Shown: piece by piece, positions 12,970 to 25,644 of the stretch | Numbering within the stretch: position 1 is the stretch's first letter | Layout of the letters: each line of letters begins with the position of its first letter | Assembly (NCBI GenBank): GCA_941918925.1 | Contig: OW799236.1 | Coordinates: 122,523,062 to 122,587,061 of the forward strand | Direction of reading: 5' to 3' | Origin: Phyto melanocephala | Lineage: Eukaryota; Arthropoda; Insecta; Diptera; Rhinophoridae | Length of the DNA: 64,000 nucleotides | The notes under the pieces: model-generated | Told to the model about the DNA's origin: nothing | The model's database searches: none | What the model saw: only the letters and a program-made list of their open reading frames with translations | Translations under genes and position numbers: made by a program

Positions 12970-13703
12970 ATTATAATCAGAACTGTTAAATTTGAACTAC
13001 GATTAGTAATCAATTAGATTACATTTTAAAAGTAGTGGTAATGATTACATAATTCTCTTTTGAACAATTCCTGATTATTAATTAATTATAATTACAAAAT
13101 CAACAAGTAATCAAGATTATTTAGGATTACGAGAAAACAATCAAAAGTAATCCTAAAAATAATTGACTGCTTTCAAGGAATATTTTTGATTATTTTTTAA
13201 AAATTTTGAATTTACATCATCTTATATATACATTTTATTACAAAAAAAAAATGCATTTACAACGTAAAAAAATGTTGAAAAAATAAAATAAAATTAGATA
13301 GTTTTTGTTCACAAAATATAGACAAATTCACTTCAATAACAATACAATCAATAACAATTTTAGTACTTTCTAAACCAACAGAAAAGGGAAAAATACGTGA
13401 AAAAAATAATAACGAGAAACAAATACATTCAGAATGTATTCATAATTTCGCTAAATAAAAAAATAAATAATCAAAAATAATCGAAAATAATCCTTAAAAG
13501 TAGTCGAATTATTTTTTGATTACTTTTTATTATTTTTGATAACTTTAGTAATTTTTATAATCTTGATTATTTTTGGATTATCTGTAATCGTAATCAATTA
13601 GTAATCGTGCAAATCTAAAAATAATCGTAATATAATCATTACTTAAACTAAATAATCTAATTATTATGATTAGTAATCATTACTTAACAGCTATGATTAT
13701 AAT
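12970..13703. mobile_element. Candidate MITE rich in TAATC/GATTA motifs
   Basis: Left end ATTATAATCAGAACTGTTAA (12,970-12,989) is inverted at the right as TTAACAGCTATGATTATAAT (13,684-13,703) with two mismatches. Flanking ATTCTT/TTCTTA on both sides could be a 6-7 bp target duplication, though the exact boundary is ambiguous by one base. The interior, about 0.73 kb, carries many TAATC and GATTA words on both strands and no ORF, as in non-autonomous DNA transposons with subterminal repeats. The superfamily is not assigned. Confidence 0.6.
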
Positions 13704-14551
13704 TCTTAAATTTCTAAAAAAAAAATTAAATTAAAAAACAGTTAAGTAAAATTACAGTCGCGTTACGAGGTCGTTTAAATTAAGTGTTGTCAATTAACGT
13801 ATTAATATCTGACAGTTTCATGAAGGAACAACAAATTTTTGTCATTCAACAATATTTTTTAAGGAAAAACGACGATGGAAAATTTTAAAGAAGTTAGTAT
13901 TCTTTACGTTTATGACTAGAGAGAAAAGAACTGACGTAAAACTACTCTTGCAACTGTTTCTTTAGGGTTAGGTACCACTTCTAACACCACATTTTTCTAA
14001 ACGGGGAGCTGTCACTTTAGTCTGAGGGAAAACTACGGCATTGGAACGCGATCGAAGTTCTTATTGAAATGTTTTTTCCAAAAGCACAGGGAATTGGAAC
14101 AATCCAGTAAAATTAAAATTAAGAAGACAATGGACACGTTTTAGTCACTTTGTCAGCTCGCGAATCTAAAGAAAATTTGATATATTTTTATAATACATGA
14201 CCTCTGAATTTTTTAAAAACCAAAATTACACAATATCTAACTTTCGTTTAGGTAAAAGTCATAGATTCACTTCAACCTCTGTACGAAAAGCCGGAAACAC
14301 TGTAAATGTTCGAATCACCCGTACAATCAAGTTAATGTCTAATCAATCATATTTATTTTCATATAAACACTAAGAATGTAAAACGGGACTGGTTTTGAAA
14401 ATCAAGGCTTACGGGATTTTGTTATATAAAATTTAGGGGGTTTCTTTTGGGATTTATAGTAAAAGTTTATGTTTTAAAGTACATTTTTACATTTTACACC
14501 AATGATGTCTTACTCCATCCATACATATTTATTGAACTGCAAGAATCAAAC
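13704..14551. other. Noncoding spacer
   Basis: Contains the fragment AAACTACGGCATTGGAACGC (about 14,036) related to the small MITE at 42,043. Otherwise nothing recognisable. Confidence 0.5.
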
Positions 14552-15521
14552 CAGGGGGCTAATTCCGGGACTCGTGATCGAAATAAATTCGTATCGAAAT
14601 TAATTTCGATCGTGCGAGTTTTTCTGATGATGGCACTCGTTACCTTGCGAATCGATTTTTTAATAAAGTGTTGTAAAAGATAAGAAAAAGCCTTAACCAA
14701 CACTACAAATATGTAAACAAAAAACATATGCTTACAAAGAAAATTAAATAATTTATCAAAAGAATTGTGAATTTGTTTTATAATTTTGAAAGTTTTTCAT
14801 TTTTTAATCGCGGTCATGGACGTAAATTTGTTTTTTTATTCTTTTTTCATCAGAGTCTGATAGTGAGTGTGATATAAATGCAATTAGAAGGAAAATCCGA
14901 GTAACAAGTTATCCATTGGGCTTGCCAAACAATGAGTAAGTATACATCCCCTTGATTTGTAAAAATTACGTGTAAAAAAATAAGTCTGTTAGCAGTAGCT
15001 TTTCCTTGGCATGTATTTGGTAAAACGCCTTTGCTGTGCTCAGACATAAACTCAGCAAGAATTTGTTTTTGTCTAAAATTTATTTTTGTTATATTCGACC
15101 TAATAATTAATATAAATTACTTAATTTGCATAAAACTTATTAAAGATTTAACTTACATTTTCTTGTTGTTTGCGTGTACCGAAATAAATAAAATGTGGTT
15201 AATTTTAAAAAACTGTTGTGGCACTTGTAAAGCGTTCAAACACGAATAATTATTTTTTACTTTTTAACAAAAACAATAAACCATTAAGTTACTCGTTAGA
15301 GTTTGTGTAAAAACTCCTTTACAAAGGTGCAAAAAAAGGGAGTAATACAAAAAAGTACCAAAATTTGGTATCGAATAAAACTCGCACGATTACATTCGCT
15401 ATCGAGTGCCATCATAAGAAATTTCGATACAACTTACTCGATAGCGAGAATCCCAAAATTAAAAAAAAATCCAACTTCGAGTAAATTTCGCACGGTATCG
15501 ACTGCGAGAGTTAGCCCCCAG
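14552..15521. mobile_element. Candidate TIR element with exon-like remnant
   Basis: CAGGGGGCTAATTC at 14,552 is inverted near 15,508-15,521 (GAGTTAGCCCCCAG). Both subterminal regions repeat GTGCGAGTTT, GATGGCACTCG and ATCGAAAT words in mirrored settings. Inside, 14,849-14,933 has an acceptor-like TTTTTTCATCAG before it and a GTAAGT donor after it, and reads SDSECDINAIRRKIRVTS and onward, which is vaguely like the start of a Harbinger-type transposase. No clear target duplication was found, so the class is open. Confidence 0.4.
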
Positions 15522-15522
15522 G

Positions 15523-16458
15523 GCACATGGTACATCTGTACTAAAAAAAACGTATTATAAGTATGTCATATTAAGGAATATACGAGAATATGATATATTA
15601 TGTCATTATATAACATAAGTATTTAGGGAATTATATACTTTATAGACTTAAAACTTTGAAGGAGTCATCCTGGCTATGGTTGCCTTATAAGAGGCAAGCA
15701 AGAGATATAAAAACTCCAAGCAAGTAAATATTCGTGCTTGTTCTGTGTTTTGAGTAGAATTAAATTTTTTTGAATTGCCGTAAAATTGTTGTTATAACAA
15801 CATCACTGCAGTGTTAATTCTGAACTTCTCTATTCTCTATAAAAAACAGACCAAAATTTATAGAATTTAAGAAAACCCAAATAAAAGCGTGAACAAAAAA
15901 TATGTTCTTTACTTCGGATTTTAATAAACAAAAGTTGCTGTTGCTGCATATGTGGCTTACATTATTTAATTTAACTTGTAGGTATTTAACAAATTAAGCA
16001 CCATTATTAAAAAAAAAAAAAAACATATTTCCGAAGATTTTTGCACTTAAATATGTATATCGGGATTTAACATTTTTTAATGCCGAAATTACATACTCAA
16101 CAAGTATGCTGTAAGGTTTTTTGTTGCTTTTAAGAAATATTAACAACTTTTTCAATTTAAAGAAAATTTTCTATCAATAGCAATAATTATATTAAACGAA
16201 TAATTATTTCAGTTACAGAAAATTTGTAAGTGTTTGTCTAATTTTTTTCAATCTAAGACTTTATCATATTATGTTAATTAACCTTAGCAACTATTTAACA
16301 TGTATGTATGTATGTACTTAGTTAGATAAAATAGTTAAATATAATAATCCAAACAATATTTGCTTCTTGTCTGGAAATGACACACAACATGCCATTACCG
16401 AAAAAGGAAAATAACAGAGATAAATTAAGTTTTTTCTAGAATATTTATAAGAATAAAC
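15523..16458. other. Noncoding spacer
   Basis: AT-rich with a (TATG)n run near 16,297-16,316 and poly-A tracts. No gene is supported. Confidence 0.5.
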
Positions 16459-18143
16459 AAAAACAAGTAAGAGGTGTTATATTCGGCTGTGCTGAATCTT
16501 ATATAACCTTCACCATCATGTAGGTGTGTCAAAATTCGGTTTTCGGAAAAATTTCTTCGGAATGAAACCACTTCAAATTTCCAAAATGTAATGGCTATTT
16601 TTAATGATTTATTAAAAAACTATTTTTTAAACTAAGTAAAAATTAAATATCAGAAGGTATGTTTGAATATAGCAATGATTCATTAAGCATTTAGTTAATA
16701 TTTATATATTTTAATTTTATAAAATTCTTAAAAAAAACAAGACAAACTGATGTATCCAAGGCAAATTTTTTGGTTTTTGTCAGGCACAATACTGCTATAC
16801 TTTGTTTAAAGCAGAAATTTTAAAATTTTTCGGAATTAACAAAATCGCTTGGAATCTGAAGAATCTACGGCATCAAAGCCATTCTGATCGGAATGTACGA
16901 CATGTCTGTATATTAAAAAAATTACCTTATACTAAATTAGCCTGTATTTAAGATTTAATGTATTTACTGTCTAAAAGGTAAGACATGTTTCGGGCACCAT
17001 CTTGGGCTATAATTTTTTTATTTAGTACACCATTCTGATTAAACAAAAAAACATTTTATTAGTAAAGGGTGATTTGAAATTGAATAAAACAAAGATGAAT
17101 TGACATGAAGCTTACTCTTTTTGAAAATTAATCTTTTGGCATTATTATAAAATCATGACTTCTGACATATGACCGCCACGGTTGGCTCTGACGTAGTCTA
17201 ATCTCGAGGTCCAATTTTCGCTGACTTTTGTCGACATTTGTGGTCGTATATCGGCAATAACGCGGCGAATGTTGTACTCAATCATTTGTGGTCAATTATT
17301 TCCGACTTATCGCCTTAGACTAGCGACTCATATATCCCCAGAAAAATAGCCTAGCAGCGTTAAATTGCACCATTTTTGAGGCCAATTCACGAGACCGAAA
17401 CGTGTAACTATGCGGTTAATAAAAGTTTACTTCAATAAATCAATTGTAGCTAGAGCTCTGTGACATGTTGCACCATATTGTTGAAAACATAGCTCATGCA
17501 CAGCATGATTGTTCAATTGATGAACGAAAAAGTCAGTAATCATGACTCATTGGTCGCCATTAACTGTAACGTTCTGACCAGCATCGTTTTAAAAACATAC
17601 GGACCAATGATTTAACCAGCAAATAGAGCACATCAAACAGTCAGCTTTTCTAGATATAACGGTGACTCAACATACACTTAAGTATTATCATCACTCCAAA
17701 TACGGCAGTTTTTTTATTGACGTATCCATTCAAACAAAAGTAAGCTTTATCGCTAAAATAAAATAATGACTTCTGTAAATTGGGTTTAACGGCAATCTTG
17801 TCTTTGGTCCATTCACCGCATCTACACTTTGCTATACATGCGTCAGAGAGCTGAACATTTTTTACTTTTATGATAAAAATATGAAAAAAAAAACAAATTC
17901 AGTTGCGTTTATTTCAATGGCGATTTATTCCCGAATATTTTCAAAATATTAACACACATACAGATCTGTACAACATGTGTTGGCTTCTAAAAGTTGAATC
18001 TAACCAACATACGGACTTTGCTAACAAGCTCTCAAAATATGTATAATTTATAAGATCAAATATGAATATTGTAGAAATTACAAGCGGAATGATAAACATA
18101 TATACATACATACCCCTTGCATCACAGGTGAAGGGTATAAAAA
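16459..18143 (+). mobile_element. DINE-1-like element, copy G, with nested mariner
   Basis: The left end AAAACAAGTAAGAGGTGTTA with ATTCGGCTGTGCTGAAT and the right end CACAGGTGAAGGGTATAAAA define the copy. The 5' part to about 17,060 and the 3' part from about 17,880 (CGATTTATTCCCGAATATTT and onward) belong to it. The centre holds a mariner-type transposase relic in reverse. Old and diverged. Confidence 0.65.
17065..17870 (-). pseudogene. Decayed Tc1/mariner-superfamily transposase
   Basis: Reading the minus strand from about 17,870 to a stop at 17,147-17,145 gives mariner motifs in order: GEWTKDKIAVKP, FSDKAYFCLNGYVNKK (first catalytic Asp kept), a frameshifted TVNGDQ region, LCFQQYGATCHRALATIDLL (the second catalytic Asp is now Tyr), VNWPQKWCNLTLLGYF (the third catalytic Asp is lost), and a well kept C-terminus with IRRVIADIRPQM, ENWTSRLDYVRANRGGHM. 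Several stops interrupt it, so it is inactive. AAAGGGTGATTTG at 17,065-17,077, preceded by TA, looks like the element's 3' inverted-repeat end. The 5' end is truncated. It belongs to a different mariner lineage from the relic at 4.1-5.1 kb, judging by the C-terminus. Confidence 0.85.
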
Positions 18144-18650
18144 TATAATACATACATACAAACATACATACATATGTATGTACATACTTAAAAAAAGTGA
18201 AAAAATTTAATGCTGTCTAAAGTACGGTTAAAAGTTACGTTAGTATGTACATAAGTATGTACTTGAGTGTATTAAAAAAACTAGCAACTGCAGCTCTAAC
18301 CTATTCTTTAAACATTAAAAACAAACAGCGAAGAGCAAAACCGAGAGTACGCTTGTCACTTTGTACTTTATTGTCAATAAAAATATATTCTAAATTCACT
18401 TTATTAACTTAAAAACTAATTGTGGATTATGAAAAGGGGAAGAATTTAAAAAGGTTGCAACCATTAAACAGCAAAACATTAACCTAAATGTGTACGAAAT
18501 TTAAAATTAGAGGTAGTAAACCAAAGTTCTTGTAATAAAGAACGAATACATAGGAATTGATTTTTATTTACAATTTTTTTATTTCAATATTTGTTTGTGA
18601 ACTTTAAAATATTTTTTAATTTTGTTAAAAAATTTTTAAAAAATTTAGAC
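18144..18650. other. Noncoding spacer with ACAT repeats
   Basis: Begins with a short (ACAT/ATAC)n run at about 18,150-18,182. No gene or other element is recognised. Confidence 0.5.
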
Positions 18651-19538
18651 ATGGACATTTCCATGAACCATGTCAACCACGACTGTAAAAATAAAAGCTC
18701 TTGACAGTTTTTCAATATAAGTTTATTGATAAAAAAAAACACTCAAACTTTACTACGCGCAGGTATTAACAGCTTATTAAATTATTTTAAAAGCAATAAT
18801 AAGAGTTTAATCTGATTATCTCTTTGACTTATTTTAAAGAATTGCAAACAACTATTTTTTTTGGCGACTAAATTGTAAAAATAAATTTTAATTGTAAATA
18901 TGCTTTAAAATTAAGGTAACAACAACAATTAACAAGATCCATAAGAAAAAAGAAAATATAGAGTCCAATAAGCGGTATTTTTTTTTTTTATTTCCCTTGG
19001 ATGTTATTTTAATGTCACGTACGTAGTGCAAAAACATTATTTGTCTCCGTCATTCGTATTTGAACAGTCGCAAGAGCACCTAATGTAGAATTTAACTTTT
19101 TTTCTTAACATAATATAAATTTTATAACCTAAGAATAATATTAGAGAAAAATATGTCACGAACGATATAGAATTGAATTTATTATAAAATCATTTCAAGA
19201 TTGTTTTCAATTAAGTAGGATGGATTTTAAAAGAAAAATATTTGGTTTAGTGTAAAGAATTAAAAAAGAAAAAATATGTACGTCCTAATTTTCGCTGATT
19301 TTTTCATATATCCCTATATACCTCAAAATCAGTTCTGTTTTATGTCACGTACATTATATTCTTATTTTTCTGGATATTTTAGACAACAATGATTCGAATG
19401 TAATTAATTTTTTTTAATAAAGTTCCCTTTGAATGGAACATAAAGATCTAATTTTGTTTCAGTTACTCTTACTTTTGCAAAAATTACTCGACTTTATAGG
19501 AGTACAAATGTCACGTACGATGACATGGAAATGCCCAT
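18651..19538. mobile_element. Candidate TIR element with TGTCACGTAC motifs
   Basis: ATGGACATTTCCATG (18,651-18,665) is inverted as CATGGAAATGCCCAT (19,524-19,538) with one mismatch. Between them TGTCACGTACG or a one-base variant occurs at 19,013, 19,154, 19,343 and 19,509, all on +, and a weaker ATGTCAACCACGAC follows the left end. Repeated subterminal words of this kind are usual transposase-binding sites in DNA transposons. No coding remnant and no clear target duplication were found. Confidence 0.5.
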
Positions 19539-21281
19539 ATGCACATTTTTTTAATTTTCGTGGAACTTGAATTACCTGTGAAAATTTACTATAGTAATAG
19601 GAATATAATATGAAGACTGTCATTGCCTAAAATGTTTTATAGGATACTCAGAACGCTTAGTAGGACTGGTCTCTTTTCAGTTGTAAAGCAAACAAAGAAG
19701 AAATAATTTTGCAAAGGTAGAACACAGAAATGAGAATTTAAAAGACAACAAATTTTTCAAGGCGTACTGGTTAATATATAGAACAGAAAAAATCCATAAT
19801 AATATACCTAACCGTAAATTATGCAAACTTATGAACCTAGATCACTAGCTCTAAATGGAGACGATTTTATTTGAAGTTTAATTATAATGCATTGGATCAA
19901 GTTCATAAACACAATATAAATAAAATAAATTTTTTACAATACTGCCTTAATCTTTAAATTATTTTTTCATATTGATAAATACCGTTATTTTTAAATAATA
20001 AGAAAAAAATATACTTTTTTAGATCGTAATTAATTATTGTTTGTTTGTAATTGTTGTAATTAATGTTCGCCACTGTACACATAAATATGTATGTACATAT
20101 GTACGAGTTTCAGAACGTATTTATTATGTACTTAGTAAGACATTTTATTTATTTAATGTATTGTTTTTTATTTTCTTTTTTATTTAAAATAAAATCAACC
20201 GAATTTCTTCATTATGTGCTTTTAGTTACAATTATGAAACTTTCTTTCATTTTTTTAATTTTTTGACCTCCATATGTTACAATTTCCATCTCTTTTACTC
20301 TCTCCTCACTCACTCACATTTTTATATATTTTTTTGGTTAAAAAATTCTTTCTTTTTTAGGAGATTAGTAACGTAATATTTGTGTTTGTTATTGCTGCAG
20401 TTTGTTTGTTTGTTTTCATATAGTTGGCGCTACCAACAAAGAACTGGGCCAAGTAACGGCTTTTATGTTTATCAAAATACAGCAACAAGCGAAAAAAAAT
20501 AGCACTCTCCTAAAAGATGTGTTAAGAAAATCTGAGAGAAAGAGTTTGGTAAAATTTTGAAGTAACAGTAAAAGAAAAAATTGTTAAAGTGTGTGTGAGC
20601 GCATTTCTTTTTTTAAAAAGGGAGAAGTAATTGCTTAAGAACCGGTTAACTTACTTACTTTATAATAACTTACGAAAAACTTGGTTAAGTTTTTTAAGTC
20701 ATCAGGGTTGGGAAATTCAATGCGATGATATGAAATTGTATTTACATTTTCAAAATAGGTATGTCGACATGTGCACATAATTTTTTTTTTATATTTTAAA
20801 TTAGTGTTTTATGTGTGAAACTAAAAAAATTTAGATTCATTTTGTTTAAACAAGTGAAAAAACACAAATAATCTTAAGCTTAACAAAACTTTAATCAAAT
20901 TTAATACCTATACAAACTTAGGTAGTTGCTGCACACCAAATTTACTAAAAATTACATAGACAGATAAGTACATACATACATATGTATGTATGTGTTTTCA
21001 TATATGTATGTATATAATATTATAAATTTGTCTTAATTTTACGGTTATATATTTTTAAAAGCTTCTTGCGGTCATCAGGGATGGAACATTACGATTAGTT
21101 AAAGAATTCATAGGTTTTATGATTTCTAAAAATATATTTTTTTTTAAGAATTTTTAAATATTAAAATAGTATTTTACAATATAGTTAAATAAATTAAGCA
21201 AAATTAAAATTTCTTTACATATTTTTACTTTCGAAATCATAAAATTTATAAATAAAGTATGTAGATTAAAAAATCTAGAAA
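19539..21281. other. Noncoding spacer
   Basis: AT-rich. A perfect 24-bp palindrome of ACAT/ATGT units is at 20,970-20,993. A pyrimidine/purine-rich block at about 20,280-20,640 (CTCTCCTCACTCACTCAC, GAGAGAAAGAG, GTGTGTGAGCGC) might be regulatory. No gene is supported. Confidence 0.45.
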
Positions 21282-21757
21282 TCTATATATATAAAATTGA
21301 AACTCTGTCTGTGTGTGTGTGTGTTAGCTATAGACTCCGAAACTGTAAAACCGATCGGACTCAAAATTTGGCAAGTTGTTGTACATATTCCAGGGAGTGT
21401 TTATGGGTGGTAAAAAGTAATTTTCAGCTACTTGAACTTTACCGATTTTTCTGAAACTTTTCACACATATTGAGCTGTCATGACTTTATAATTTCGTCAT
21501 TAAAAAAGTGGGCAGTGTCACGCCCATAAAAAAATTATCATTTTCAGCTACTTGAACTTCACTGATTTTTCTGAAACTTTACAAACACATTGAGCTGTCA
21601 TGACTATACAGTTTCGTGATTATAAAAGTGGGCAGTGCCACGCCCATTAAAGAAAGTTATAATTTTTAGCTTTTTGCACTTGATATTCAATTACTTAAAA
21701 ATCAGAATGCATTTTTATTCATTAAGGGGCGTAGCAATGCGCGCCGGGCTTTTCTGG
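21282..21757 (+). mobile_element. Non-autonomous Helitron, two-unit copy
   Basis: Begins TCTATATATATAAAATTG and ends GCGCGCCGGGCTTTTCTGG, that is 5'-TC and 3'-CTRR, lying between an A (21,281) and a T (21,758) as Helitrons do. A (TG)n run follows the 5' end. Two units of about 118 bp (GCTACTTGAACTT ... GTGGGCAGTG(T/C)CACGCCCAT) precede the 3' end. It shares the 3' 80 bases almost exactly with the copy at 24,333-25,470. No Rep/helicase coding is present. Confidence 0.85.
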
Positions 21758-24332
21758 TTAATTATAAAATTAAAGTTTCGATAAGTTTTATAAATGTTTA
21801 AAACAACATTTTTTAGATTAAATTTAAACTTTCTTTTGTGCTAATTTTGATAATATAATTTAAAAAATATATTGTTTTGTTGTATTAAAAAATTAAGTTA
21901 AATAAATCGAAACACAAAATTAATAAAATCTCTAATTCACAAATTTTGCTTCAATTTCGTTAAGTTATTTTTTGTTATCAAATTTCCTGCGGTTTTTAAA
22001 ACCAGCTTAATTTAATGAGAAACAATTAATTCTCTTATGATGTGATTAAGAATATAAAGTTTCGTTATGTTTGACACAACATAAATATTGAGAAATAAAT
22101 ATGAATTTAAATTTAGGCTTATCTTGGTGAAATGATTAAGCAAAATCTTTCGCAGAATGCTACTGGTTTGAGCAAAAAAGTTTCGTTAAGTTACTTTTAT
22201 CTTAAAAAAAAAATATAATTTTTTTTTAAATTTAGAACAAAGCTAGATTTGGTTAAATAAATATAGGAAAATAAATTATTATGGAAATACATAAGAGTAT
22301 ATCGATATAGAGACCTGATGATGAAATCGTAGTTGGTTTCGAAAATGCATTAAACTTTGCTAATGTCGGAATAGTTTTTCAATATTCTTAAAGGATTACA
22401 ATTTAATTTAATATAAGAAATGTTTTATGAAGTTTAATAATAGAAAAATTAATTTAAGCCAGAATAAATATGGTTTATAATAAATTTAAGAATAAAAAAT
22501 TCTAATACAAATTAATTTATAATTATTTTAAAATATAAGGATTAACTTTTTTTAATTAGGTTTGCGTAAGTTTTTGGAAGACAGTGTTGTGAAATTTTTC
22601 AACTTTTAGGCATTTGCTGATATTCTAAAATTTGTAATAAAACAATATTAAATGAAGCGATCTTTTAATATTTTTTTACAACCAAGTTTTCCATCCCTGC
22701 ATCATATACCCTCAACAATCAAACGTTATTCGCTTCAAACTTCTCCAACTTTCTTTGTAGAAATAAAAAGAACGTTTTTGTCAATTATACCATCTGACTG
22801 ATAGTTAGTTGTTGGTTACATTGCCGTCGTTTAAAAAACAAAATTTTTTGTTGTTATTTTGAACGATTTTTGTTTATTGAGGTAGATAAATGCATACGTT
22901 GTTCGTTAGAAGACAAGAAATAAAGTATCTAGTATCTACAAACATATCAACATGAGTTTAATATACATACGTTCCATATGTATGTATGTATGTATGTAGG
23001 TATGTATGATGGTATGTAATATTTCTTTTCTTTCTTTTAAGAAAGGAGAAAGTGTTACACACGCGTTTTTCTTTTCATTATTTTTTAAACATTTCAAACC
23101 AAATAAAGTCATATATGTATGTACATACATAAGTACATTATGTATACAATTGTCGAAAGAAGCAAACGCTATGAGCATACATAAGCTGTTGACAATTGCA
23201 TATTTTCATAGAAACAACAATAATAATGATCACCAACATAATATCGATGACGTTTTGAGAGGTGAGGGCCATAATTAAGCATAACAGTAATATATTATGG
23301 CAATTAATTTATTATATTCATTTGCATATTTTAAAAGCAAACAAACATTCTATAAGTTGTGGTTCTTTTTTTTTTGGTTTGTAATGCATTATTTTTCATT
23401 TTCACTATTTAAAAGTTGTTGAAGGCAATACCCATTTTTCACAAATATTAAAACTAAAAAAAGTTATTTTACCTTAAAAGAAATGAATTACAGAAAAATA
23501 TCAGTCATTCATTCATTGGAAGTAATTTTATTAAAAAAAGGTTAATGAACTGTTATTTTACTACTTTTCTGTTTGTTTACAATTTGTAAAATTTCTCCTC
23601 AACTAAAACATCAACAAGAAATTTCTTTATGTTGTAAGAGGCTAAAGATAGTGAATGACTGACGCATTAAAAAAAATCTCTCTTGAAATTCTTTTGAAAA
23701 CTATAGGGGGTTTTTGATAATAAAGTTTATTTTGCGGGCACTTATCAAATCATTAAAATTATTCTTTTATTTTGATGACGTGTGCATTTTTGAAGAGTTT
23801 AAAATATTATATAATTAGAAATCTTGTCAAAAAGTAAATAATTAAAAATTATGCAAAAATGTTTTCAACCAAATTTTACACAATTACTGTATGGGATAAT
23901 CTGAATTAAAGGAACTTTTTTCGTGATAATTTTTATATTAAATAAAAAAGTATTAGTAGATTTATGTATGTATGTATTTGAACATTTTGTTTTATATATT
24001 TATGTGGCTAAGTAAATTATTTTGTAGAAATGTTTATCGTAAATACTTACCTATTGGGTAAAGGGGTCAACCTGAAATTAAAAATAATGTTGGAATTAAT
24101 CTTCTTTCAAAAAAAAAAAAAAAATAAATAAATCAATTTATTCTTAAAAAAGTAAAAATTAATATTAATATTAATAATAATATATTAAATAAAAAAAATT
24201 TTAAGATAATAAAAAAATAAAAATAAAAAAAAATAATGCGTTCGATTATCTTTTTTTTAAAAAGATTTTGATCAGAAAATTGACTTTTCGACTTTCTAAG
24301 TCGAAAAAATCTCTAAAAAAACAAAATCTATA
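21758..24332. other. Noncoding spacer
   Basis: AT-rich, with an ATGT microsatellite at 22,976-23,007 and another near 23,963-23,974. Opposing small ORFs at 22,936-23,278 are driven by it and show no domain. No gene or mobile element is recognised. Confidence 0.5.
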
Positions 24333-25470
24333 TCTTCTAATATATAAAATTCACGTGTCACAGTGTTTGTCACCAAACTCCTCCGAAACGGCTGAACCGA
24401 TTTCAATGAAATTTCGCATACACATTCTATAGGTCTAAGAATAGGTTTATAACTATTTTTTATATTCCTTAATGAAGTGGGCGTGGCACACCCCATACAA
24501 AGTGAATTTTTAACATCATATATCTTGATTACTATGAAAGGGAGAGCTTCGAAAATTCGTGCGACATCATTTGTTGTAACTATTTGTAGCCGTACCGAAA
24601 TGGGCAGGATCGCATAAGTGGGCGTGGTAGCTGCGATAAAAAGTGAATTTTTAATATCATATATCTTGAGTACTATCACAGGGAAAGCTTTTTAAATTTA
24701 TGTGAGGCCTTCTATTATTAATGTGAGTAAAAAAAGTGGGCGGGCCCACGCCCATGCAAAAATAAGTTATCATTTTTAGCTACTTGCACTGTACCGATTT
24801 TTCTGAAACTTTGCACACATATTGAGCTGTCATGACTTTACACTTTCGTGATAAGAAAAGTGGGCAGTGCCACGCCCATAAAAAAAAGTTATAATTTTCA
24901 GCTACTTGAACTTCACCGATTTTTCTGAAACTTTGCGCACATATCGAGCTGTCATGACTTTACAATTTCATGATTAGAAAGTGGGCAGTGCGACGCCCAT
25001 AAAAAAAGTTATAATTTTCAGCTACTTGAACTTCACTGATTTTTCTGAAACTTTGCACACACATATTGAGCTCTCATGATTATACAATTTCGTGATTAGA
25101 AAAGCGGGCATTGCCACGCCCATAAGAAATATGTTATCATTTTTAGCTACTTGCACTAGATCGATTTTTCTGAAACTGTGCACACATATTGAGTTGTTAT
25201 GAGTATACATTTACTTGATTAAAAAAGTGGCAGTGTCACGCCCATAAAAAAAGTTATTATTTTTAGCTACTTGAACTTCACCGATTTGTCTGAAACTTTG
25301 CACACATATTGAGCTGTCATGACAATACAGTTTCGTGATTAGAAAAGTTGGCAGTGCCTCGCCCATTAAACATATTATAATTTTAACTTTTTGCACTTGA
25401 TATTTAATTAAAATTCAGAATGCATTTTTATTCATTAAGAGGCGTAGCAACGCGCGCCGGGGTTTTCTAG
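24333..25470 (+). mobile_element. Non-autonomous Helitron, five-unit copy
   Basis: Starts TCTTCTAATATATAAAATTC and ends CGCGCGCCGGGGTTTTCTAG, flanked by A at 24,332 and T at 25,471. The 5' half holds two units of about 143 bp starting GTGGGCGTGG (24,477 and 24,620). The 3' half holds five units of 118-125 bp starting near 24,766, 24,888, 25,008, 25,133 and 25,253, each with GCTACTTG, GATTT(T/G)TCTGAAACT, TTGAG(C/T) and CGCCCAT. No transposase coding remains. Minus-strand ORFs over it are artefacts of the repeats. Confidence 0.88.
24766..25370. repeat. Tandem array of ~120-bp Helitron units
   Basis: Five head-to-tail units with spacings of 122, 120, 125 and 120 bases. The homologous array in the Helitron at 21,282 has only two, so copy number varies inside the family. 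Confidence 0.85.
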
Positions 25471-25644
25471 TTTTTATATAAAGAAATAAGTTAAAACTGT
25501 ATCAAATATTTTTTATTAAACGGAAAAAAAATAAAAAAAGCTCTACAAATCAAAAAGTTTTTGATTAAACTAAACTAAATTAAAAAAAAAAATATTTATT
25601 AGTTTTTTGTTTTATCAACATTTTTATAAACATAAAATGTTAAA

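Noticed and set aside
22976..23007. Regular short repeats considered as a CRISPR-like array
   Set aside because: They are continuous tetranucleotide runs without spacers, in a eukaryotic genome.
24296..25396. Minus-strand ORFs with repeated 'TFLITKLYNH' and 'ICV(H/Q)SFR' phrases
   Set aside because: They are translations of the tandem Helitron units; the repetition is of DNA, not protein, origin.
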